NCBI GenBank assembly: GCA_025141675.1
Contig: CP081161.1
Span: 310,001-374,000 of the forward strand
From: Rhodobacteraceae bacterium S2214
Lineage (GTDB): Bacteria > Pseudomonadota > Alphaproteobacteria > Rhodobacterales > Rhodobacteraceae
Direction of reading: 5' to 3'
DNA: 64,000 nucleotides
Shown here: in pieces, positions 57,769 through 64,000 of the stretch
Layout: each line of letters starts with the position of its first letter
Position numbering within the stretch: position 1 is the stretch's first letter
Program-made: the position numbers and the translations under genes
The notes under the pieces: model-generated
The model's input: only the letters and a program-made list of their open reading frames with translations
Databases searched by the model: none
Told to the model about the DNA's origin: nothing

Positions 57769-58922
57769 TCCCGTAACAGTTCGCTCAACACAGCATTCAA
57801 TAATGGGCGGCCTTTTGCAGTAACGCGCAATTGGCCGTCTTTCGTTTCGACCATGCCCATGTCGCGCAAACCTGCGATGTTTGCGTCATATGTGCCGCGG
57901 GACAACGCTTGCAGACGCGCCAATGATACGCCTTCTGTGACGCGCAACCCCATCAGTAGAAATTCGCTGGTTTGGTCGGGCAGGGATAAAGCGGTGCGAT
58001 CACTTTCGCCGCTGCCGCCTTTGCGTACTGCTTTCAACCAATCGAACGGACCAAGCGGTGCTTCGGTCGCATAACGCTGCCCATCGATCGTCACGCGGCC
58101 ATGCGCACCAGGTCCGATTCCGACGTAATCGCCATAATGCCAGTACAATAGATTGTGTCTGCTTTCTTGACCCGGTTTAGCGTGGTTAGACACTTCGTAG
58201 GTATGATATCCGGCATCGACCGTGATCGCTTGCGTGACTTCGTACATCTCTGTTGCACGATCTTCGTCCGGCAAACCGCGTAGCTTTCCTGCCGCGTAGC
58301 GATCCCCAAACGCAGTGCCATCTTCGATCGTCAGTTGGTACAAAGAAAGATGGTCTATTGCGAGGTTTAGTGCCTGTTTCAGCTCAGCTTCCCACGCGCT
58401 AACAGTTTGATCCTGACGCGCATAAATCAGATCAAAACTCACCCGATCAAATACACCACGTGCGACATCAAATGCTGCCATTGCTTCGGATGCAGAATGC
58501 AAACGTCCCAGCGCTTTCAAATCCGGATCGTTCAACGCCTGCACGCCCATCGACACACGGTTCACACCAGCATCGCGATATCCCCGAAACCGACCCGCTT
58601 CGACAGATGTTGGATTTGCCTCAAGGGTGATCTCAATATCGTTCGCAGCAGGCCACGCCGCGCGAACCTCTCGCAAGATCGCATCAACCAGATCAGGGTC
58701 CATCATGCTGGGCGTGCCGCCACCAAAGAACACGGATCGCAAAACGCGTCCTTCGGTTTCGGCAGCGGTCCGGCGGATTTCGCTGATATACGCGTCGCGC
58801 CAAACCGTTTGATCAATCTCGCGGACCACGTGACTGTTAAAGTCGCAGTAGGGGCATTTTGCCTGACAAAACGGCCAATGGATATAAAGGCCGAAGCCCC
58901 CGTTTTCCCAATCGTTATTCAA
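57765..58922 (-). CDS. hemW: HemW-type radical SAM protein
   Basis: A 385-residue radical SAM protein related to coproporphyrinogen dehydrogenase. The iron-sulfur ligand motif is [11 protein letters not shown] (CxxxCxxC) at about residues 18-25, with [10 protein letters not shown] following. HemW is a heme chaperone that inserts heme into respiratory enzymes and lacks HemN activity; I use that name because HemN normally has a longer N-terminal domain. It overlaps rdgB by eight bases. Confidence 0.93.
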   Translation of the reverse strand: MNNDWENGGFGLYIHWPFCQAKCPYCDFNSHVVREIDQTVWRDAYISEIRRTAAETEGRVLRSVFFGGGTPSMMDPDLVDAILREVRAAWPAANDIEITLEANPTSVEAGRFRGYRDAGVNRVSMGVQALNDPDLKALGRLHSASEAMAAFDVARGVFDRVSFDLIYARQDQTVSAWEAELKQALNLAIDHLSLYQLTIEDGTAFGDRYAAGKLRGLPDEDRATEMYEVTQAITVDAGYHTYEVSNHAKPGQESRHNLLYWHYGDYVGIGPGAHGRVTIDGQRYATEAPLGPFDWLKAVRKGGSGESDRTALSLPDQTSEFLLMGLRVTEGVSLARLQALSRGTYDANIAGLRDMGMVETKDGQLRVTAKGRPLLNAVLSELLRD

Positions 58923-59523
58923 AGCAACCAGACACTAACTTGGCAAACGCATCAGCGCGGTGGCTGATTTTGTTCTTTTCCCAACGATCCATTTCGCCAA
59001 ACGTGATGTCATATCCGTCTGGTTGGAACACGGGATCGTATCCGTGGCCTTCACTACCGCGCATCGGCCAAACCAGCTGACCGGGCATGATACCGGGAAA
59101 CACCTCATCGTGGCCATCCGGCCATGCAAGGACGAGTGTGCAGTTGAACTGCGCTTTACGTGAAACGTCCGCGCCTTTGGCTGCCAACGCATCTTCGACC
59201 TTTTTCATAGCCATCGGGAAATCACGGCCATTCGGCGTTTCCGCCCAATCCGCTGTGTAAATCCCTGGTGCGCCATCTAACGCATCAACGGACAAACCAC
59301 TGTCATCTGCCAATGCAGGCAAGCCTGTCGCCTTGGCCGCTGCATGTGCTTTGATCCGTGCATTGTCGATAAATGTCTGACCGTCCTCCACAGGTTCCGG
59401 AAGGTCATGATCGTCGTTGGATGAAATTTTTACACCATAGGGCGCAAGCAACGCTGAAATCTCTTCCAACTTGCCTTTGTTGTGTGTCGCCACAACCAGC
59501 TGATCACCCGTGAACTTCCGCAT
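58915..59523 (-). CDS. rdgB: dITP/XTP pyrophosphatase RdgB/HAM1
   Basis: A 202-residue enzyme that removes dITP, ITP and XTP. The characteristic opening is [14 protein letters not shown], and the catalytic segment is [20 protein letters not shown]. Length is typical. It starts one base after rph and overlaps hemW, so rph-rdgB-hemW form an operon. Confidence 0.95.
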   Translation of the reverse strand: MRKFTGDQLVVATHNKGKLEEISALLAPYGVKISSNDDHDLPEPVEDGQTFIDNARIKAHAAAKATGLPALADDSGLSVDALDGAPGIYTADWAETPNGRDFPMAMKKVEDALAAKGADVSRKAQFNCTLVLAWPDGHDEVFPGIMPGQLVWPMRGSEGHGYDPVFQPDGYDITFGEMDRWEKNKISHRADAFAKLVSGCFE

Positions 59524-59524
59524 C

Positions 59525-60232
59525 TTAGGATACCGCTGCCAGCTGAACTGCTTTCAGTTCGGACACGCCCTTTTCAGCGAGGTCCAGCAAGCCGTTCATT
59601 TGTGCCCGGGTAAAAGTCGATCCTTCAGCGGACATCTGTACTTCGATCAACTTGTCACCCGTCATGATGAAATTGCCATCAACGCCAGCTTCTGAATCCT
59701 CGGGATAATCCAGATCAAGCACTTCTTGGCCCGCGTAAATCCCGCATGAAATTGCGGCTACAGGTTCAACCAGCGGATCGGACGTAATCATGCCCGCTTT
59801 CATCAATTGGTTCACCGCCAGTTTCAGCGCAACCCAACCACCGGTGATCGCGGCACACCGTGTGCCGCCGTCGGCTTGGATCACATCGCAGTCAATCTGA
59901 ATTTGACGTTCACCCAAAGCCACGCGATCAACACCAGCCCGCAGGGACCGCCCGATCAAGCGTTGAATTTCTTGGGTCCGGCCAGATTGACCATTCTTCG
60001 CTTCACGGCGCATCCGCGTATGCGTCGCCCGCGGCAGCATTCCGTATTCCGCCGTCACCCAACCCAGACCGGAATTGCGCATGAAAGGGGGCACTTTTTC
60101 GTCAACCGTCGCAGTGCACAACACATGGGTGTTGCCCATCTTGATCAAACAGGATCCTTCGGCGTGGATCGTGACACCAGTCTCGATGGAAACTTCGCGC
60201 ATTTCATTCGTCTGACGGCCTGATGGACGCAT
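59525..60232 (-). CDS. rph: Ribonuclease PH
   Basis: A 235-residue phosphorolytic exoribonuclease that trims tRNA 3' ends. The start [19 protein letters not shown] (60232) fits the family; the frame to 60475 does not. Other marks are [11 protein letters not shown] and [12 protein letters not shown]. It is divergent from hrcA over 119 bases. Confidence 0.95.
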   Translation of the reverse strand: MRPSGRQTNEMREVSIETGVTIHAEGSCLIKMGNTHVLCTATVDEKVPPFMRNSGLGWVTAEYGMLPRATHTRMRREAKNGQSGRTQEIQRLIGRSLRAGVDRVALGERQIQIDCDVIQADGGTRCAAITGGWVALKLAVNQLMKAGMITSDPLVEPVAAISCGIYAGQEVLDLDYPEDSEAGVDGNFIMTGDKLIEVQMSAEGSTFTRAQMNGLLDLAEKGVSELKAVQLAAVS

Positions 60233-60351
60233 GGGGGAACTCCTGTCATTGGTTGCATACCTGCGATACGCGCCCCACATGAAAATTCCAAGCCTGATTG
60301 ACGCCAGCAACCACTTGGTCTTAATTGCACTGCTCCTTTTGAAGAAGTCTG

Positions 60352-61416
60352 ATGTCCGACAAGAAGCCACAAATCGAAGATATGACCGATCGGTCCCGTG
60401 AAGTATTTCAGCGGGTCGTCGAAGGCTATCTTGAAACTGGCGCACCTGTTGGGTCGCGGACTTTGACGCGGACATTGTCGGAAAGCGTATCCGCCGCGAC
60501 TGTTCGTAACGTGATGCAGGACCTCGAATATCTGGGTCTTGTCGGGTCGCCCCATGTCAGCGCAGGTCGTGTGCCAACGCAGCTAGGTCTACGGATGTTT
60601 GTCGATGGTATTCTTGAAATGGGCGATCTTGGTGCAGAAGACCGCCAGCGGATCGACCAGACCATGGGCGAGAAAGACAGCGACGTAACTGCGTTGTTGG
60701 ATCGTGTCGGATCTGCTTTGTCCGGCGTGACACATGGGGCCAGCCTTGTCCTGACGCCAAAGCACGAAGCGCCGATCAAACATATCGATTTTGTGTCGCT
60801 GTCGCGCGAACGTGCACTCGTGGTTCTCGTGTTCGCTGACGGCCACGTCGAAAACCGCCTGTTCACACCGCCAGCCGGACAAACGCCATCGTCCATGCGC
60901 GAAGCTGCCAATTTCCTGAACGCAATTGCCGAAGGTCATACGCTGTCCGAACTCGATGGCATCATCACGCGTGAAATCGCAGCACGGCGTCAGGAAATTG
61001 ACACGCTTGCCGCGGAACTCGTCGAAACGGGCGCGGCGATTTGGGAAAACAAAGGCGAAACAACCGAACGGCTAATCGTGCGGGGCAGGGGAAATCTGTT
61101 AACGGATAACGAATCCGAGGCCGATCTCGACCGCATTCGCACCCTGTTTGATGACCTAGAGGCAAAGCGCGACATCGCCCAATTCTTGGAACTGGCAGAC
61201 GATGCCGATGGCGTTCGCATTTTTATTGGGTCAGAGAACAAATTGTTCTCACTTTCGGGTTCCTCTTTGGTGGTTTCTCCTTATATGAACGCCGATCAGA
61301 AGATTATTGGCGCCGTTGGCGTCATTGGGCCGACTCGCCTTAATTATGGGCGGATTGTTCCCATCGTAAATTATACGGCACAGCTGGTGGGCAAAATGAT
61401 TGCCGACCGGTCCTAG
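60352..61416 (+). CDS. hrcA: Heat-inducible transcription repressor HrcA
   Basis: A 354-residue repressor that binds CIRCE elements and controls groESL. The N-terminal winged helix includes [22 protein letters not shown], in outline, and the C-terminal half has [18 protein letters not shown] looked for a CIRCE element in its own upstream region and found none. grpE follows 12 bases later, a standard pair. Confidence 0.94.
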   Translation: MSDKKPQIEDMTDRSREVFQRVVEGYLETGAPVGSRTLTRTLSESVSAATVRNVMQDLEYLGLVGSPHVSAGRVPTQLGLRMFVDGILEMGDLGAEDRQRIDQTMGEKDSDVTALLDRVGSALSGVTHGASLVLTPKHEAPIKHIDFVSLSRERALVVLVFADGHVENRLFTPPAGQTPSSMREAANFLNAIAEGHTLSELDGIITREIAARRQEIDTLAAELVETGAAIWENKGETTERLIVRGRGNLLTDNESEADLDRIRTLFDDLEAKRDIAQFLELADDADGVRIFIGSENKLFSLSGSSLVVSPYMNADQKIIGAVGVIGPTRLNYGRIVPIVNYTAQLVGKMIADRS

Positions 61417-61428
61417 AGGTAGAAAAAG

Positions 61429-61980
61429 ATGGTAGACGAAAACGCAGAACCGATGTCCTTGGATGACCTTGTTGCTGAGGGTGAAGAGCCTGATTTCGAT
61501 CAAGGCGGCTTTGAAGAAATCGAAGCCATCAAGACAGAGCGTGACGATTTCCGCGACAAATTCATGCGCGCACTGGCCGACGTTGAAAACATCCGCAAGC
61601 GGTCTGATCGGGATCGGCGTGAAGCGGAAAACTACGGTGGGTCCAAACTCGCGCGTGACCTGCTGCCAGTCTACGACAACATGCGCCGCGCGTTGAATTC
61701 AGCGGAAGAAGCCGAAGGTGACGCAAACGCTGCGTTGTTGGAAGGTGTCGAACTGACAATGCGCGCATTGATCTCGACCTTCAAAAAGCACGGCATTGAC
61801 CCAATCGTGCCTGAGGTTGGCGACAAATTTGACCCCAAACTGCACGAAGCCATGTTCGAGGCCCCGGTGCCCGGCACCAAAGCAGGGGACATCATCCAAG
61901 TCGCCGCCGAAGGTTTCATGTTGCACGACCGTCTTTTGCGCGCAGCCCAAGTTGGGGTTTCCTCAACACCAGCGTCCTAA
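61429..61980 (+). CDS. grpE: Nucleotide exchange factor GrpE
   Basis: A 183-residue DnaK co-chaperone. It has an acidic N-terminal tail, a long coiled-coil helix (about 25-75), and the beta domain with HGIDPIVPEVGDKFDPKLHEA in outline, ending LHDRLLRAAQVGVS. It follows hrcA and precedes the TPM protein. dnaK and dnaJ are not in the window. Confidence 0.95.
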   Translation: MVDENAEPMSLDDLVAEGEEPDFDQGGFEEIEAIKTERDDFRDKFMRALADVENIRKRSDRDRREAENYGGSKLARDLLPVYDNMRRALNSAEEAEGDANAALLEGVELTMRALISTFKKHGIDPIVPEVGDKFDPKLHEAMFEAPVPGTKAGDIIQVAAEGFMLHDRLLRAAQVGVSSTPAS

Positions 61981-61997
61981 TCGACGCTTTTGCAAAT

Positions 61998-63086
61998 ATG
62001 ATCAGGGCAGGGGCAGTGATGCTCCTGCTTTTTGCGTCTGCGGTGCAGGCGCAAACAACCTACCCCGATTACGAAGACCTTTACGTCAATGACTACGCGG
62101 GCTTGATTCCCAATTCGTGGGAAGCGCGGCTGCGGTATCGGCTTGAAGAACTGAATGATGCGCGGGGCATCGAATTCACCATTTTGACTATCAATCGCAT
62201 GTCTGATTACGGGCACAGCGGCGCGATTGAACCTTTCGCCACTGACCTGTTCAATGAATGGGGAATCGGTAATGCGGACACGAACGACGGTATCCTTCTT
62301 CTCGTTTCACGTCGGGATCGCAAACTGCGGATCGAACTCGGCGCCGGTTATGGTACCGAATACAATGCGGAAATGAAGCGGATCATCGACACGACTATCA
62401 CGCCCGCCTTTCGAGAAGATGCATATTACACCGGAATCGACGAAGGCATGATCAAGATCATCCAAGCCGTCACAGGTCGATATCCTGGTGAATATGACGC
62501 GAACCTTCTGACACGAATGTTAAACGCAACAGGCCGATTTGTTGCGATGGCGTTCTGGTGGATCTTGGGAATCGGCACGCCGTTCGGGCTCTATTTCGGC
62601 ACCAAAGCGTACCGTCACCACAAACGGACAAAACCGCGCATTTGTCGGAATGACGGGTCAAAGATGTACTGGCTGACCGAAGAGGAAGAAGACGCATTCC
62701 TAAGCCAAGGCCAGATCATCGAAGAACAGATCAAGGCGATGGATCACGACGTCTGGGCCTGCCGCCAATGTGAACATGTGCGGGTCGAAGCCTATCCAGC
62801 GCTCTTCAATAGTCACAAAGTTTGCCCAAGTTGCAGCTACAAAACGCAATACATCACCAAAATCACCGACACCTATCCGACGCGAACCAGCCAAGGCCAC
62901 GGCAGAGCCTATGCGCTTTGCAAAAACTGCGATCATGAAACAGTGACCACATTTGTCATTCCAAAGATCGAAGATCAAAATGTCTCAAGCAACTCCAGCA
63001 GTAGCTTTTCATCATCGTCCAGTGGATCATCATCATCCTTCGGCGGTGGCAGCTCCAGCGGCGGCGGCGCAAGCGGTAGCTGGTAA
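61998..63086 (+). CDS. TPM-domain membrane protein with zinc-ribbon-like insert
   Basis: A 362-residue protein with a signal peptide (about 1-21, ending VQAQ), a TPM_phosphatase domain (about 28-165, YAGLIPNSWEARLRY, GAGYGTEYN), and a membrane helix (about 182-200). A cytoplasmic region then carries one lone Cys and three CxxC pairs (CRQC, CPSC, CKNC), and a Ser/Gly-rich tail ends in GGASGSW. YgcG-type proteins share the Gly-rich GASGSW end, but the CxxC-containing segment between helix and tail is not usual in the ones I know. Function is unknown. Confidence 0.85.
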   Translation: MIRAGAVMLLLFASAVQAQTTYPDYEDLYVNDYAGLIPNSWEARLRYRLEELNDARGIEFTILTINRMSDYGHSGAIEPFATDLFNEWGIGNADTNDGILLLVSRRDRKLRIELGAGYGTEYNAEMKRIIDTTITPAFREDAYYTGIDEGMIKIIQAVTGRYPGEYDANLLTRMLNATGRFVAMAFWWILGIGTPFGLYFGTKAYRHHKRTKPRICRNDGSKMYWLTEEEEDAFLSQGQIIEEQIKAMDHDVWACRQCEHVRVEAYPALFNSHKVCPSCSYKTQYITKITDTYPTRTSQGHGRAYALCKNCDHETVTTFVIPKIEDQNVSSNSSSSFSSSSSGSSSSFGGGSSSGGGASGSW

Positions 63087-63089
63087 CGC

Positions 63090-64000
63090 TTATCCGTCCG
63101 CCAAATCTCGCAATTCGTAGATCAACGCCAACGCCTCGCGCGGCGTTAATTCATCCGGCATGATTGTTTTCAACCGCTCCTCTGCAGCGGATTCTTTCAC
63201 GACTTCTTTGACAGGCGCGGGCGGTGGCGCGGCAGCAAACAACGGTAGATCGTCGATGATCGCCTTGCGGTTTGACCCGCCTTCGCGTTCGCCTTTTTCC
63301 AGCGCTTCCAACACGACTTTTGCGCGTTCAACCACCGCGGGCGGCAGTCCCGCAAGCCGCGCAACCTGCACACCATAACTGCGATCTGCCGTGCCTTTGC
63401 GGACTTCGTGCAGGAAGATCACGTCGCCTTCCCACTCCTTTACCGTCACCGTCGCATTGTCGACGCCGTCCAATTTCGCGGAAAGCGCCGACATCTCGTG
63501 GTAATGCGTGGCGAACAACGCGCGGCAGCGGTTCACATCGTGCAGGTGTTCTAACGTGGCCCAAGCGATAGACAGGCCGTCATAGGTCGCCGTTCCCCGT
63601 CCGATTTCATCCAAAATCACCAAAGCCCGGTCATCCGCTTGGTTCAGGATCGCAGCCGTTTCGACCATTTCGACCATGAATGTTGATCGGCCTTTTGCCA
63701 GATCATCCGACGCCCCGACGCGGCTGAAAATCTGGCTAACGATCCCGATATGTGCGGACTTTGCCGGAACAAAACTGCCCATCTGGGCCAGCACCGCGAT
63801 CAGCGCATTTTGGCGCAGGAACGTCGATTTACCCGCCATGTTCGGACCTGTCAGCAACCAGATCGACTGATCCGACAGATCACAATCATTCGCAATAAAC
63901 GGCTCGCCCGCTTGGCTCAGCGCAGCTTCCACCACAGGATGCCGCCCGCCTTGCAGATCAAACGCGCGGCTGTCGTCCATCTTTGGCCGCGCCCAGTTTT
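63090..64000 (-). CDS. mutS: DNA mismatch repair ATPase MutS, C-terminal part (gene runs off the window)
   Basis: About 303 codons of a gene whose start lies beyond the right edge; the frame is open through the last base of the window (reading [13 protein letters not shown]). Visible motifs are Walker [30 protein letters not shown] and ATHYHEMS, followed by the C-terminal end. It recognises mismatches and recruits MutL. It converges on the TPM gene with a three-base gap. Confidence 0.95.
   Translation of the reverse strand, partial: NWARPKMDDSRAFDLQGGRHPVVEAALSQAGEPFIANDCDLSDQSIWLLTGPNMAGKSTFLRQNALIAVLAQMGSFVPAKSAHIGIVSQIFSRVGASDDLAKGRSTFMVEMVETAAILNQADDRALVILDEIGRGTATYDGLSIAWATLEHLHDVNRCRALFATHYHEMSALSAKLDGVDNATVTVKEWEGDVIFLHEVRKGTADRSYGVQVARLAGLPPAVVERAKVVLEALEKGEREGGSNRKAIIDDLPLFAAAPPPAPVKEVVKESAAEERLKTIMPDELTPREALALIYELRDLADG

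Noticed and set aside
59150..59166. Third parS-like sequence in rdgB
   Set aside because: Only one half (ACGTGAAAC) matches; the other half has several mismatches, unlike the two perfect sites.
60233..60351. CIRCE element or sigma-32 promoter before hrcA
   Set aside because: No TTAGCACTC-N9-GAGTGCTAA and no convincing heat-shock promoter boxes; GCCCCACAT near 60272 is only a partial match.
62300..62318. parS-like GTTTCACGT in the TPM gene
   Set aside because: A half-site only, without the matching GAAACA arm.
1..64000. tRNA, rRNA, CRISPR, insertion sequence or prophage
   Set aside because: I saw no tRNA T-loop with matching acceptor stem outside genes, no regularly spaced repeats, and no transposase or integrase frames.

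Overview
The window reads as a chromosomal segment of an alphaproteobacterium of the Rhodobacteraceae (Roseobacter group). The main grounds are the divergent regB / senC-regA redox locus, the hemD-Mic60-hemY block, aerobic CO-dehydrogenase-type genes, the tsaE-amgK-murU-addB-addA-trxA run, and an origin-proximal mnmE-mnmG-rsmG-parA-parB cluster carrying perfect parS palindromes. Coding density is very high. I see no rRNA, tRNA, CRISPR array, insertion sequence or prophage.

Layout. 1-6.1 kb (minus): a compact operon of a LuxR-type response regulator, a NosP-like FIST sensor, a PAS hybrid histidine kinase, a kynurenine-formamidase-like hydrolase and kynureninase, with overlapping or nearly touching genes. 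6.3-13 kb (plus): coxG-coxS-coxL-coxM of the form II (AYRGAGR) type, then a single-domain globin whose end overlaps a GGDEF-EAL c-di-GMP protein. 13-16.5 kb (minus): hemD, a mitofilin/Mic60 homologue and HemY. 16.6-19.8 kb (plus): tsaD-gpsA-yciI-EVE and a DUF1761 protein. 20-24 kb: DUF2853, an extensin-like protein, ahcY, an HD hydrolase, a GNAT acetyltransferase and a 55-residue unknown. 24-28.3 kb: a LysR regulator, a secreted beta-trefoil protein, and regA-senC divergent from regB. 28.4-38.8 kb: a kinase-less PAS protein, tsaE-amgK-murU, addB-addA and trxA. 39-42.5 kb: hslV and hslU, separated by a DM13 protein and a membrane protein. 42.6-47.3 kb: an MFS transporter, Smr, mltA, a Tim44-like protein, fxsA and secB.

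47.3-58 kb is the origin-proximal region. dnaQ-coaE-aroE-maf run leftwards and hemJ-rho-mnmE-mnmG-rsmG-parA-parB run rightwards, away from a 400-base AT-rich non-coding segment (50034-50433) with DnaA-box-like sites. I infer this is oriC. Two perfect 16-bp parS sites lie about 3.3 and 5.2 kb to its right, inside the starts of mnmG and rsmG. 57.8-64 kb: rph-rdgB-hemW (minus), hrcA-grpE and a TPM-domain protein (plus), and the C-terminal part of mutS running off the right edge.

How the parts work together. The left 13 kb groups several gas/redox-linked modules: a candidate NO-sensing two-component system, a molybdenum hydroxylase and a split globin/c-di-GMP pair. RegBA adds global redox control. 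amgK-murU with mltA point to murein recycling. addAB, mutS and dnaQ serve repair and replication fidelity. hslUV, hrcA-grpE, secB and trxA form a protein-quality set. The most interesting unexplained points are the FIST/kinase/kynurenine operon, the globin/GGDEF-EAL pair, the oriC candidate with parS sites at start codons, and a GC-rich hairpin repeat placed just after both hslV and hslU.
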